Positions 46,150 through 58,734 of a stretch of 64,000 nucleotides of DNA are shown piece after piece. Each line of letters opens with the position of its first letter. Position 1 is the stretch's first letter. The notes beneath the pieces are model-generated. The model was not told the DNA's origin, made no database searches, and was given only the letters and a program-made list of their open reading frames with translations. Made by a program: the position numbers and the translations under genes. Origin of the DNA: Luscinia megarhynchos (taxonomy: Eukaryota; Chordata; Aves; Passeriformes; Turdidae); NCBI GenBank assembly GCA_034336665.1, contig CM067566.1, positions 18,210,330 through 18,274,329 on the forward strand. The letters are read 5' to 3'.

Positions 46150-47524
46150 TGTGCTCGTCGCACATGGAGGGAGGGGAGGGGTGAAGTTGCCTGAGGGAAA
46201 GCAACACGAGGCTGGGAGTAGGAGGGCTGTCCCGTCTCTGGGGGCTTCCCCTGTGAGCTGCGGGGACCAACCAGAGAGCTGATTTAGTAGTGGACAGCTT
46301 GGGAAACCAACTAAAAAGTTATTTCGCTTTCACAAATCACATTGGATTAAGTTAACTAACCCTCTTTTGGCTTCCGGCCTCTGGAGGCACGGTGGTCTCT
46401 GGCCAGGGCCCCGGCCTGGCTCCGGGCTCGACCTCGGGCCCAGCCCGGCACCGGCTCTGCGGGGAGCCCCTGGCCCAGCCCCGTCTTGGCTCAGCATGGC
46501 CGTGGCTTGGCCACATGTCCCCCAGCCGCATGGCTCCAGCACAGCCCCAGCCCCTGCCCTGTCCCTGGTGGCCCCTGGCTCTTTGCTCGGCTTGGCTCAG
46601 CTTGGTTCTGCTCCCCTTTCCACTTGGCATGGCTGAGCGGGGGTATGAGGGCGACACCAAAAGCTCTCCCTTCCCCCCCCCCCCCACCCCGTTCTGTGAG
46701 AAGAGGCCTCCAGCTGCCCACATGGCTTCTTCACGATCTGGATACAATTTTAACTCTTTTTAATGCCTGGATAAGATTCTCGATCTCCTGAGCTCCCCTG
46801 AATGAGAAGAAACAAAGCATGGAGTCTACAGAAGTCAGCAGAATGAAGATAAAGTTCCTGATGGGAAGAGATTGAAAAGGTGCAACTGATAAGTAGCTGA
46901 AAACCATTTTTTGTGGGCTAAGGGGATGGTGACTACACTAAAATTCCTTTAAACTGTGAAATATACTTGGGGAGTTTTGGATACTTGAGAAGAAGACTTT
47001 TTTGCCTCGGGGAAATGGAGCTCTCTGTTTTGGGACTGGAATATGAACAGAGACATTTGATAGAAAAGGAGATGAAGAGAATTTTGTTTTTCAGCAGCCT
47101 GCCCTTAAAAGTAGTATCTCATGTGTACATCATAACCCATAGCACAGCTCTGGAAGGACTGTGAAAATGGGAGGAAATTCATAGTTTGGTAGGTCCGGGA
47201 AGATGCAGACTGTGAAAGTGAAGACACCTCTTAAGCCTAAACCAAAAAAGGAACTTTTATCTCTAAAGTAAACTGAAATGATTATTTAAGTAGATAACTG
47301 ACTGAAGTGTTCTCTGTGTGTTGTTGTTAAGGCACGTGGAATGAAGGGAGGAGGTAATAATCTAGGAATCTTATTCTGAATTCTTTTTGTGTTATTAATA
47401 AATTTCTTCTTATACCTTTTTAAGCCTGCCTTGTCTATGCTCCTAAATCCTATCCCTAAAAGAAATTAAATTGGCAATATTGGCAAAATATTAAAATTGG
47501 CAAAACCAAAGTCACACCGTGACA
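46150..47524 (+). mobile_element. Candidate solo LTR of an avian endogenous retrovirus
   Basis: The segment starts TG (TGTGCTCG) and ends CA (CCGTGACA). It is flanked by CTATG on the left and CTGTG on the right, a 5-bp target-site duplication with one mismatch. The left half is GC-rich (46360-46700, including a 13-C run at 46673-46685), like a U3 region. An AATAAA at 47397-47402 lies about 120 bp from the right end, as in an R-U5 junction. The tail text (CTTTTTAAGCCTGCCTTGTC, then TATGCTCCTAAATCC) resembles avian ERV LTR ends I have seen. At 1,375 bp it is long for an LTR. No viral coding region flanks it. Open frames in the GC-rich half look like chance. Confidence 0.48.
47397..47402 (+). 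terminator. Poly(A) signal inside the candidate LTR
   Basis: AATAAA in plus orientation, about 120 bp before the right boundary of the LTR-like block, where an LTR polyadenylation signal would be expected. Confidence 0.45.
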
Positions 47525-50374
47525 CTGTGCAACAATTTTAAAAGAGAGATTTTTGTCTGTCTGATTCATTGGTCTTGAGCCACCTCTGAACTATGGTGAA
47601 TTTCCTAACAGTGTATGTTGTTTGGAATTTATGTGTTGATGACAATTAATATCAAGTCATTGGGCTGCTGGTTAAGGCATTATTTGTACTCTGTTTGTGA
47701 GTGAACTTTCCAGTGACAGGATTCTTTTCTAAAGCAGACCTGTTTGGTCTGAGCACTGAGAAAGCAGTGGTGAAACTTTGGCTTGGTAGCATCCTAATCA
47801 AACCAGAAAAGAGGTATGTTGGTTTCACTCCTATCAGCAACTCCAAAGCTTTCAGTCCTAGTCATAAGATCTGCCAGTGTGCTTACTCTATTTGACCACT
47901 TTCAGTGAAAACCTTACAGGTGCTACTTTCTTATTGGTCTCTGGTCTTTTAGAAGGGTCTGGTTTTAAATAGCTATGCAGCCACCCTCTATTGGTTCATT
48001 CTGTGATTTGTTCTCAGAGACAAAGTGTTGTGTAGATTCAAAAATTATCAGAAATTGTCCTGGACAAGGCTGTCTAGTCCTTACTCACCACTCAAGCTCC
48101 CTACATATCTAAGACAGCTGCTAGTGTAATAGTAAGGAATTAGTTCTTGTGCTTCATATATAACAATTTAGCTTTAGGACTGGGGGAAGGGTTGTTTTAT
48201 TTGTTGACTGGGGTTTTTTGTTTTATTTTGTTTTAAATGAGAACTCTGACTCTATTTCTGGAATGTCTGAAACTCATTTCTCTTTGTCGTCATTCATAAT
48301 CAATTCCAGAGCTATCAAGTATTTCATAAAATGGTAGCTACAGATTTTTTCCTACATCAACCACTGGGACTGAAAAAGAAAATGCACATAAGAGGGCCAG
48401 AATCTCAAGACACATGTGACACTTTATTGAGCCTGTGTATATCATAGTTTACAGCCTCAGAAAATTCTTGTTCTTTTCTCTGATTATATTCTCAACTACT
48501 GTTCCATTCAAGTGTAGCCAAAGACATGTCATTCTTGTTCTAAATCCTATGAACAAAGCACACAGCTTTGAATTTTCATTCTTGACCTCATTAATAATGA
48601 TACTGCAAAATTACAAAAGAAATGTAAACAACTAAGAACCTCTAGGTGACTGTCAAGTTCCACTTAAGGATACACATTTCAGGAGCCCCATGTGTTCAGC
48701 TTATCTGACAACCAACCAATTCTTTCATGAGTCGTTTCAAACTGCTGGAAAAGGTAATGAGAAGCATTTCCCAAATGAAGTGACAAAAATTATGTTTTTA
48801 CCTACCAAAAATCTCCAAGCACTTGTAACTAAGTACCCACATGTAGAGGAACATGGCTGTGCATGTCTCTAAAGTGCATGTGCCTGAGAAAGGAACCCAG
48901 TGGTATTCTGGGCCAGCGAAGTCTACTTAAGACTCTATAGGTGCAATTTTTTGACCATTCCAGAAGTTCAAGACACACTGGTTCTGAAGCCTACAGCCTT
49001 TCTTCCTTTTCCTTATTCCATCATTTTTTTTGTCTGTGTATATAAACACAAAATGCTGTTAAGTACCACTTCCAGAAACAGCTTTTAGGTTAGTGAAAGA
49101 ATGCCCAGTCCAAACTAGTTTGCTTACCTCCTGTGTGAGTTTATAGGTGTGGAGAAAAGATATAAATGGAAAATGCCATCCTGACTGTTACATTTGAAAT
49201 ATTTGCATATGAGCCTTTAAACATAATTATTGTGAGTAATGGAGCCATAGAGTTGTTCCTTCTTATGGCATTAATTCTCATTGTCACTACTGTACATATT
49301 ATCTTCTAAAACTGCGGTTTGGATTTGTGGGAGCTGCTTTTTTTGGCTTTGTTATGTAACCACACTCACAACTGTGCCAAACAGCTTGCTTGTTTCAATA
49401 GGATGATAATTTGTTATAGCAAGAGGGAGGAAAGAGGGACTGAAGTGCCACGTCTGCTTGGTTTTGCAAATATGGTACCTCATACCCACAAAGCATTTGC
49501 AAACATATAGCCAGCAGTGTAGGTGGAAGCTGTGTAGCATACTTTAGGAATTACCTCTTTTCAAAGTCTCAGAAGTCTTGTGGGCTCAAAATATTCACCA
49601 GCATGCTGATGTTTAATAAGTTGCCATCTGTCAGCTGAAATGTGGTAAATCCAGTGTGAATGCTTTTAGCCCACGGAAAATGTAAGGCAATTTGATGTAG
49701 CTTTGCCTACGGGGAAAGATGGCTAAAGCAACCATACTACTCTGCATTTGGCCAGTCTAAAAGTATGCAGCCAGGTATTTCCAGGGCCTCAGCTGATTTA
49801 CAATAACTTGACCCATGATTGAGACTCCTTCCGCACCCTCATTTGCAGCCAGATGATACTCAGAAACTGAGATCTGGAGGGATGGCTAAATTTAGCTATT
49901 TTTAAATTTAATTCAACTGCTTTGGCACCAGAAAGCCTTTCAGAATTTGCTCTGGCCAGGATGCATGGAAAGTACGTGCTCTGACAATGTAACACTGATT
50001 ATTTTATGGATTTCTACAGTTCAATATTGTGAGCATCCAGGAGCTAACCCCCTCTCCCTGCCCCTGCCAAAATCTTTCAAGTGATTTTGTGGAGAGAGGT
50101 TTCAGAGAAAAAGTTAAGAAAAAGGAGCCATGTGCTTGGGTTTTGCTACCTATTACTGACTATTCTTGAAAAATTGCAGCGGGATTTGTGGGTTACAAGT
50201 GTTACAACTCATACTGCACAGTGTGTTACTGAGTACAGTACTGTCTTGCAGGAAGTAAGGTTTGAATGTCACTCTTGGGCTTTGAATACATTGTAGTGGG
50301 AAATGAACAGGAATTACCATTTCATCATGCATCAACTGACAGTTTCCTTTGAAAATTCAACTTCTACTTGACTG
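47525..50374. other. Intergenic, no gene recognised
   Basis: About 2.8 kb of AT-rich sequence with no exon or repeat that I could name. Confidence 0.5.
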
Positions 50375-50580
50375 CCATTTTCTTAAGGCTGGAAGAGACA
50401 TCATAATCTCCTTTACTTGTCCTTCCATGTGACACAGCTTGCAAAATCTACATTAACAGCTCCCAATTGAACCAAGCCTAGAACTCAAGCAGGCTCAACA
50501 CTGCAAGTATTTAAATGCCCATTTTTAAGAAGAGCTGGAAACCTCAAACTGCAGCACATTCTATCTTTAGAAGAAAATGA
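50375..50580 (+). repeat. Possible ancient CR1-type relic
   Basis: The stretch begins TTCTTAAGGCTGGAAGAGAC and continues ATCATAATCTCCTTTACTTG, then a poorly conserved ...CTAGAACTCAAG... and a closing GAGCTGGAAACCTCAAACTG. It follows the layout of old amniote CR1 tails (ttaaggccagaagggaccat... tctagtctgacc). It is highly diverged, so this is a weak call. Confidence 0.35.
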
Positions 50581-51670
50581 ATTTGCTTTAGATATGAACT
50601 TTGTGCCTTGGCCTTGACTCAGTTTTTTTTTTAAGTAAAATTAGTATCTGGCAAAAATACTCCAACCCCCTTGCTTATTGGGTAATATAGTTCACTGGTC
50701 ATTTAAAGAAGTGTAAAAGATATACCTGGGAGACTGCATTCCTTTTGAAGGATGCAGAGTACCTCAAACAAAAGCCCTCACTTGGGTATGAAGTGAAAAA
50801 AAAAAGCACTGATTACAAAAATTCATGATCAAAACCAAGATGTGAATAGTCCTCATATATTTAATCTGCACTGGTAATGACCCATTTGGAAAAAAAAGTT
50901 TGGATTTCACTTCTTTTTTTATTTAATGACTAAGTGTAGACGCTAAAGAAGGGAATTGACTGTTTTTACGAGCTGATTCCCTTTCCTTCCTCCTTGGCTC
51001 ATGTGTCTCTCTGGTGACTAATGGGGAGGTTGCTTCTCTGGAACACAAGGGGAAAGTTTCAGTAAATTGCAAAAGCATGTTTGTTACTTGGAAGTCTTTT
51101 GGCACATTTTTGAGCAAAGTTCATGGAAACCGTAAAACTATTCTGAAAAAAGACTTAGAGACCACATTATCAAAAAAATGCACCTACGCACAGGGACCTG
51201 TGAAAAGTTCATTGCAGTGATCTGATCAAGAGTCTGAGCTGTTGTGCAGTCAAATGGGTGTGCATAAAATATACAACTGCATCTGCAGATGAGGCACTTT
51301 CCCTGTCATGAAAATACACAACTCAGATTTGAACGGTTGTCTCTGTGTTTTATATGAGTGAATTAAGTACCTAATTTTATCTGACAATTAAACTCTTTCC
51401 TTACCTCTTTCCTTGACCCTTCTGTTTTCCATGTGCAGGAGATAAAAGTTTCCCCTACAGAACAATCTAATGCTTCTAAAATGTTCTGCCCTCAGAGAAA
51501 GCACTATATGAAACAAAATTACTAATAAGATTATATTGGAAACTGGTTTGTTCTTACAGTAACTTGGTCTCAGTAAGACTTCTAAGTCTTCCTACGAGTA
51601 ACTTGAGTTTTATTTTCTTATGTGAGGAAAACCATCAGAATCTATGGAATTGTAGGGAAAATAAACAGAT

Positions 51671-51914
51671 GGAGAGGAGAGGAGAGGAGAGGAGAGGAGA
51701 GGAGAGGAGAGAGAGGAGAGGAGAGGGAGAGGAGAGGAGGAGAGGAGAGAGGGAGAGGAGGGAGAGGAGAGGAGGAGGAGAGGAGAGGAGAGGGAGAGGA
51801 GGGAGAGAGGAGGAGGGAGAGAGGAGGAGGGAGAGGAGAGGAGAGAGGAGAGGAGAGGAGAGGAGAGGAGAGGAGAGGAGAGGAGAGGAGGAGGAGAGGA
51901 GAGGAGAGGAGAAG
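51671..51914. repeat. 244-nt all-purine tract (GGAGA-type microsatellite)
   Basis: Every base from 51671 to 51914 is A or G. It is mostly GAGGA/GGAGA pentamers, with interruptions by GAGA, GGGA and GAGGAG units in the middle. The ends are the purest pentamer runs. Long frames on both strands across it (E/R/G-rich on plus, S/L/P-rich on minus) are artefacts of the repeat. Confidence 0.97.
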
Positions 51915-52747
51915 CTCTTGCACACTTTGAGTTTCAGAAGAATAAGCCCACACCAGTCTTTTGACTGCCTGGATTGCATGTGCAGCTGTTCATGTGCTCT
52001 CTTTTTTATATGTCTGCTTGCTGGCTTTAGTAGTCATATTCAAAAATTCAATAGATTTTTCTTTTCTTAAAATGTCCATTAAAAAAGGATATTGCAGTCA
52101 CAAAAACTGTTAGATAAGCATGCTGACACACCTGGGAGACATACACAGGACAGTAATATTTTTTGTGTTTCACTTCCATTATCTTTCCAGCTCAACCTGG
52201 AGGAAACATCTCTAGTAGGAAAAGGAAGCCTCATTTTCCATAGTCCCTCAGGTCTTGGCTTCCCCAGCAAGGAAGTCATATTAACATCTTCTCTCATGAT
52301 GACTTAGGTGCTGCAAATAGGCCTTTTCTGAGAATGGAACTAAAACTGCATCTTCATTTCATACAACCCATAAAAACATTATATAGGTCATCATTGGCGA
52401 GGTTTTAATTGGAGGTCAACATAATTTTCCTGAGCTCCTCATTTGAACTTGCACTTTTTTACCAGTCCTGTACCCATCTTGGAGCAGTCTGCAGTGTGTT
52501 GAACAGGAATGTGTTTGTATGTTTGCAACTGACTTTAAAATACCTTGCTGATATGGCTGTTGGCAGCAGCTTGCTCTGTCTTCCTTTGTCCTTTTCTTGT
52601 ATAGTCACATAACCTGAGACGCTGGGAGGTTTTCAGTTTTGTTTTTGATCTACCTAAAATTCTTTCCTTTGGTCATTACAAGTCATGTCAGATGTATCAA
52701 CATGGAGTTTCTCTTCTGCAATACACTCTCCTAAAAGGCGAGCATGT

Positions 52748-52759
52748 ACACACACACAT

Positions 52760-52800
<41 letters not shown>
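52748..52800. repeat. Compound (CA)n-(GA)n microsatellite
   Basis: A run of CA dinucleotides with one CATA interruption at about 52748-52767 passes directly into an uninterrupted GA run to 52800. Likely polymorphic. Confidence 0.95.
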
Positions 52801-52802
<2 letters not shown>

Positions 52803-54329
52803 CTGCTGAAAATCAATGGATGTAACTTAAATACTGGGAGTGTATAAAAACATACATCACAATTCATCATTCAAAATGTATTAGCAAATGAGAGCCATGG
52901 GGAGAGCTGACATAAGCAATCTGCCCAACATACAAAGCACTAATTTTCTGGAAATGCCCCATATGTGCTGACTATAACTACCTAACCCTAAAAACATTCA
53001 TAGACAAGATTTTAAACAACTATTCATAAGAGTAACAACTCTGACACTGGGTGTTGTCTGAGAATTAATGACTGCCCACAGTTAATGGCCCTCAACTTGT
53101 TTGAGCCATCAGCTCCTCCCAGCTAGTCATTAGTCCCTACGCACAATTCTCAGACTCCTGTTGTCCATTCTGGTTGGATCAGATGGAAATACATTGTCTC
53201 CAACACTGAAAAAGCTTGTAGCAACTTTCAGCAACTCTACTCCTTGCTTGACAAGATTTGTGCTAGGGAAATTTCTACGTTGAGTTTGGTCCTAAATTAT
53301 ATCTTTTGCAAATCTTTTGATTCCCACAATTAATAACTGCACAGAACCATAGGGAAAGGAGACTTCCATATGCTGTAGTAATGAGAAGCCTCCAAGAAAT
53401 GTGACTAATAGAGGAAATGGTGCAGTTTGAGCTGTGAATTAATAATTTATGTGAATTGCAAACAAGGGTTTGCATATGGTGCAAGTATGATTACAGATGA
53501 AGCTGTTCATGCAAATAAAATTATCTGAGAAATAGTTGCACATCTCAGGGCCCAACTCACTTTAAGAGCAGGTCATAATAGCTCTTATGACTTGGGAAAT
53601 GCAGGGCTTGGTCATGCAGAATATAAAATCTGGGTCTGTGACTTTGGCTTTAGAGTGTTAGTCTGATCTGAAGAGAGATACCTCCAAAATGTGACTTGCT
53701 TATTTTATGAAATCTTAATCCTGTACTCAGAATCATATCTGCTAACCTTGGAGACATAAATCCTGTGCTGAAAAGCAACAGTAAGTAATGCAGAAAGTGG
53801 CACTGGGGCTAGGAGTGAGATAGAAGGAGTCACCCACATAGTTCCTTGCTTTAGGACAGAAATGAGTTAAAAGCTGGGATTTCCCTGTCATGGAAAATAT
53901 TGTCACTTTGCAAGTTGCTCTCCTTCAGAATGAAAACAGTTTGAAACTTCCTGTGGAATGGAAATTCTGTTGAAACACTCTGTAAAAAATGTGTCACAGT
54001 ACAAACAGAAGGCCTCCCAATCTGTAAAGTAAAGGGTTTTTTCCTTGATTTAGACACAGCTGTCCGCTCATAAAATAAAACATGAGAATCAGCTCATAGA
54101 ATATTGACAGGATTGCACATTACACATCCTTTTAGACAGCATTACTACAGTACTGCATGAAATGTCAATAACAATATGTTTAAACCTCTAAAAATAAATT
54201 ACTTCTCATAACAGATTTCATTTTCAAACATTTCTAGATTGTCTGGATTTAGTTTCAGGGCAATTTGAAGTCTTGTCAAAATTTTGGCTTCAGATTAAAT
54301 AAAAATTTCCTTTTTAATCTCTTAAAGAG
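52801..54329. other. Intergenic, no gene recognised
   Basis: AT-rich sequence without supported features. Confidence 0.5.
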
Positions 54330-54480
54330 CGGTGCTTAGAAAAGATAAAGCCCTGTCAATCCCGTGCAGAGTTGCAGCGCTGGTACCTCACGCAAACCAG
54401 CACACCCACGTTACCGAACAAAGCGCCGTGTATCTGTTTTGAATTGGCTCCTGTCGGGACGTCCATCATAATGGTGTCTG
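54330..54480 (+). other. CpG-dense patch ending at a strong splice-donor motif
   Basis: Ten CpG dinucleotides lie within about 135 bp (54330-54462) in an otherwise CpG-poor region. The patch is followed by TCT|GTAAGT, a near-consensus 5' splice donor with GT at 54480-54481. A start-like ATGGTGTCT immediately precedes the donor. This could be a non-coding or short first exon of a plus-strand transcript, but no TATA box or open frame supports it. Confidence 0.3.
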
Positions 54481-55234
54481 TAAGTCTGAGAATGTAAAGC
54501 TACTTGCTTTGTGGCCAACCTCTAACTACTAATAAGGGTTAGGGAGAAAGTTTCCTTGGAGGCAGTTCATCCCCTAATTACTTGCACAGATTTTCTAAAG
54601 CTCTTCTGAGATGAAGTTGGCATTAAGTCCTGTCAGAGCCAAAGGTTCAGCCCACAAGGACAGCAGCAGCTCCTGTACTACCACAGCCATGCTGCCAGTG
54701 CTCCAGTGAGAGCTGGGGGGCACTGGAGACAGCATTGTTTGCTTCAGAGGGCTTCAGTCAGGGCCAGGTGCCAGCATAGGCAAAGCTGAGCCTGGCCAAG
54801 GATGTCTAGTGACAGCAGAAAAGGCTCTGCAGCTTCCCCTGTCTGTTGGAGGTGCTGCTCCTTGGCTTGTCACTATGGTGTCTGGTAGAGATGAGCAGGA
54901 GGGCAGAGTTGTTGAGCTCAGGGAGTCAGGGTGAGTAATGAGGGCTCTACCCTCAGTCTTTGCCATACCTCTCACTTTTGCACTCCCCTCCAATGATAAA
55001 GAGTCTGACCTCTCATCCAAAGGGAGGCAAAATGCATTTTTGTCTTCTCCATTGAGAGTCCATGAGTCTCCATCCTGATCCAGTGGCCTACAGCTCCTTT
55101 TACTAAATAACTAGGACTGTAGGGAAGCGAATTTGTGAATAAGGAAAAACGGGGACCTACTATTTGTGAGATGCAAAATTATTACACTGAGTGATTTAAC
55201 AACTGCCTGGAGATGGGGAATATACTGAATGTAT
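54481..55234. other. Intergenic, no gene recognised
   Basis: Moderately GC-rich near 54640-54960, with an 88-codon minus frame of no recognisable family. Nothing else could be supported. Confidence 0.5.
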
Positions 55235-55635
55235 GAGGAGTGGCTAGGGTCACTTGGTCTATTCAGCCTGGAGAAGAGACTGAGGGGAGACATAGCAGTC
55301 TACAACTTCCTCACAAGGGGGACAGGAGGGACAGGCACTGATCTCTTCTCCGTGGTGACCAGTGACAGAAACTGATGGAATGGGCTGAAACTCTGTCAGG
55401 GGAGGTTTATGTTACGTATCAGGAAAAGGTTCTTCACCCAGAGGGTGGCTGGGCACTGGAACAGGCTCCCCAGGGAAGTGGTCAGAGAACCAGTCAGACA
55501 GACTCCAAGAAGCATTTGGACAATGCTCTCAGACATATGGTGTAAATCTTGGGACTGTCCTCTGCAGGGCTAAGAGCTGGACTCAATGAACCTTGTTGGG
55601 TCCCTTCCAACTCAGAATATTCCATGATTCTATGA
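55235..55635 (+). mobile_element. CR1 LINE 3' fragment
   Basis: Plus-oriented CR1 3' end, about 400 bp. Landmarks are ATTCAGCCTGGAGAAGAGAC, GGGAGACATAGCAGTCTACA, CAGAGGGTGGCTGGGCACTG, GAACAGGCTCCCCAGGGAAG, GGGTCCCTTCCAACTCAGAA and the end TCCATGATTCTATGA. It is more complete than the other copies here and has no intact coding frame. Confidence 0.95.
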
Positions 55636-56149
55636 CTGTGAATATTTCCAGGTGTCTTTGTACTGGTTTAGACAGCCCAAGAGTCCTTTGATCTAGCTGA
55701 AATGGCCAAGCTCCTGCCTGAAAGCCCTGGACCATGCTAACACAGGGTATCTCAGCTTCGACATGGCTGCCTGGCTTGCAGACCACAGCTGCCCCACAGC
55801 TGGCCAGGTTGGAATACGAGCAGAATAGGCTCAGGTTTCCCTGAGTTTGGCTACCCTGGGCATGAGTCTATCAGATCTCTGGGACAGCTAAACAAAAGCC
55901 CAGTGAATACCAGGTGGCAAGCCTGCTGTAGACATTTTTTTCTTTTTCTTAGATTTATCATGCCTACTGTCTGGATTTTATGTTACTCTGCCACTAGATC
56001 CCTTAAAGTTGGACCTACTACTCACATAGATCCTAAGTAAGTAAGATGCAGTCAAAAAAATGAAGGTCTTTACTGTTTGCTAGTGTCTTCTAAACCTGGT
56101 ATTTCATAGCTTTTCACAAACATTATGAAGGTCTGCAAAAGTGTCATTT

Positions 56150-56290
56150 CACAAATTATGAAACTGAAGGATGCAGATGTTTGAAGGTTGGTCCAAGACA
56201 GCACAGCGGGAGAGTGTGAGAATAGAGATGTAACTGCCACTGGGTTTGGGTTCTAACCAGAGGATTATAGGGAGATGCTGTAACCCCTTT
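56150..56290 (+). repeat. Ancient MIR/L2-like relic
   Basis: The pattern ATGAAACTGAAGGATGCAGA, then TTGGTCCAAGACAGCACAGC, then GGGTTTGGGTTCTAACC follows the plus-strand MIR/L2-type layout (gaaactgaggcacagag... cccaaggtcacacagc... gggattcgaacc). Diverged, with boundaries approximate. Confidence 0.4.
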
Positions 56291-58325
56291 AGACTATGAT
56301 ATTAATTTATTTCTATTTGCATATCATAATACACACTGGGACTACTGCAATAGTACTGTAGTAATAACTGTTGTATTACCGTCAATTAGTAAAAAAGACA
56401 GCATTCTAGAGATATGAATGGCAGCCTTTGCTGTCACACAGTTTGGGTGATAGTGGTTGAGAATTGGCAGTGATAGACCTAGAAAGTTTTCAAAGCTGAA
56501 TGCCTGAACTGGCAGTAAGTGTACATAACAAGAAGAAAAAACAAGAAAAAATCCTTTTGCAGTGAGCGAATGTAATTATTCCTGTGAGATCTTTTTTAAA
56601 AAATCTCACTGTGAGCACATTTAAAGGAAATAACTGGCAACAACATTCAGCATAAAGTCATTCACTATTTATTAACAACAATTCTAACTAATCTAAAGTC
56701 AGATCAATCTAAACAAAAAAAAGTATTTGCGATCAGTTTGAAGTATCCTGGAACATCTGGTAGACTCTCTCTTCTGAAATATTAATATCTGATTATGAGG
56801 CTAGATTTAGTTGTGAGCTCCCCAAAATAAACTGTGTTTTTCTGTAATGACAGATCAATAAGCATAGAAACTTACAAGATGACATGAGAAGACTGCAAAG
56901 TAGTATGAAATATTTCCTTCCTGAACTCTGATATGTAATCAATAAATCAAGGCAAATGTAAAAGAGGTGCAAAAGGGATGAAATGCTGTCTTTAAGGTCA
57001 TTCTTTGTATAAGAAGAGTGTAAACTCAAGCAACATCAGCGAGGTGGGGTAAGAGGGCTAGGATTCTGGGGGGGCATGATGCTACTCACTGGGAAGTTAG
57101 AAGTAACTAGAAGAACTAGTGCTGGAAGTGGTTTCATTCATGTTCAACTGGCCTATTTATGTGCAATAAGGAAGATGTATCAAGAGTATTTCAAGAATAT
57201 TAAGTATTTCTAAGAACTGATTCCCAGGGGAGAAAGGAAGTTCTTACCTAGGTATTGTAGAAAAGGCTGGGTGGAAAAAACTTGGACCTCAAACTGCCCA
57301 GCATTGATGCAGGATCAGGTATCCATACACATTCCTGACAGGTAATTTTTAACTTGTCATTATAGACCTCATGTGAAGGAGATTTTACATTCTTTCGAGG
57401 ATCTTACGGCAGTCTTTCACATCTTCAGCTGAAAGCCGTGTTAACACCTTCAACCCAACTGCAGAACTACTTTGGAGATCCAAAGTGGTGACTGCCCACA
57501 CCTGGCTCCACTAGCTCAACTCTTCCCTGGACCACGCTGCAGTGTTGTAGACATATGGCCCAGGACAGGCAGAGGAAAGGCTGGATCTGGCCCGCTAGCC
57601 TTTCCCCAGAGGCCAAAGGGAGCAGATATCTGACAGCAGAGCAGATCTCAAACAGCACACTAATGGTGTCTGTGAACCCTGTGCAGTGAGTGCAGAACTG
57701 CAGGGGTTTGTGCAGCCAGTGGGAAGGGCAGGGTGGGAGGGTGCCTCTCTGCATGTGCCTGGCATGCTGCCGTAGGCACACATCTCAATCCTGCACAGCA
57801 GAGCAAAACTGGGACCTACCCCTGCTACTGTACAGGATACCAGTGCCTCAGGTGAAAGCAAGGTCAATCAGCCAAATTAAGTTTTCTGAAATATTTTAAA
57901 GTTCTAAAAAGCTTATTTGATTACAATGAAGTCCATTCAGCTCTGAAATTATCTCAGTGTGCTAGTGGAAAAGTAAAGACTCCACCAGTCTATCTTTCCC
58001 CAAAGTAAGACTGACTCCACTTCCCACTTCCAGCAGCTCAGTATTTTCTACTGAAACTGTTCTCCCCCGCCATGACATGGGTGGTATGGAATTTAACAGT
58101 GCTAGAAAGCTCTACCTCTTGTTTTCTTCTGTACCCAGGACACTCAGTTTTCCTCTGAGAATGATCCCAGGACACACAAATCTGGAAGGCAGGAGACTGA
58201 GAGAGTACCATATGTTATGTGACCAAAATTGTGACTCTTTCTTAGACAAGGTTGATGTTGGTCAATGCATATTTCTCAGAAAGCACAAAATACATATAGT
58301 TCTTCCTCAGCTTGACCAGTTATGA
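56291..58325. other. Intergenic, no gene recognised
   Basis: About 2 kb. A 26-bp near-palindrome lies at 56584-56609. A GC-richer stretch at 57470-57850 has overlapping short frames of no known family. No exon could be supported. Confidence 0.5.
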
Positions 58326-58734
58326 GGAAATTTATTGTAAAACTGCTACTGGAGAGAGTCCAGTGAAGGACTATGGTTTTGATGTAGGGACTGGAGCATG
58401 TATCCTACGAGGAAAAGCTGAGAGAGCTGGGACTGTTCATCCTGAAGACAAGGCACATGGGGTTCTCATCAGTGTATATAAATATGTGATGGGAGGGTGC
58501 TAAGAGTATGACAACAGGCTCTTTTCAATGCTGCCTACTGACAGGACTAGAGACAGCTGGCCCAAACCCTCTGAATGTTGGGAAATACTGGCATGTTTGC
58601 TCTGAGGTTGTGGAGTCTCAATCCTTGCAGATATTCAAATGCCGTCTGGACATTGGCCCAGCTTTGAGAAGACAGGTTGGACCAGATTACCTCTGGAGAT
58701 TCCTTCCAACCTCAAACATTCTGTGATTATGTGA
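58326..58734 (+). mobile_element. CR1 LINE 3' fragment
   Basis: Plus-oriented CR1 3' end. It contains GGACTGGAGCATGTATCCTA, then GAGGAAAAGCTGAGAGAGCT, GGGACTGTTCATCCTGAAGA, the GACAGGTTGGACCAGATTAC block, CTTCCAACCTCAAACATTCT and a terminal GTGATTATGTGA. Older and more diverged than the 55.2-kb copy. Confidence 0.93.

Noticed and set aside
46352..46791. A/P/G-rich frames of about 90-130 codons
   Set aside because: They lie in the GC-rich half of the LTR-like block, show no retroviral or other protein motif, and overlap on both strands.
51564..52070. E/R/G-rich (plus) and S/L/P-rich (minus) open frames of about 100-170 codons
   Set aside because: They are translations of the all-purine microsatellite, not genes.
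52748..52800. Regulatory GAGA-factor-type site cluster
   Set aside because: A plain CA/GA microsatellite explains it. No context supports a regulatory role.
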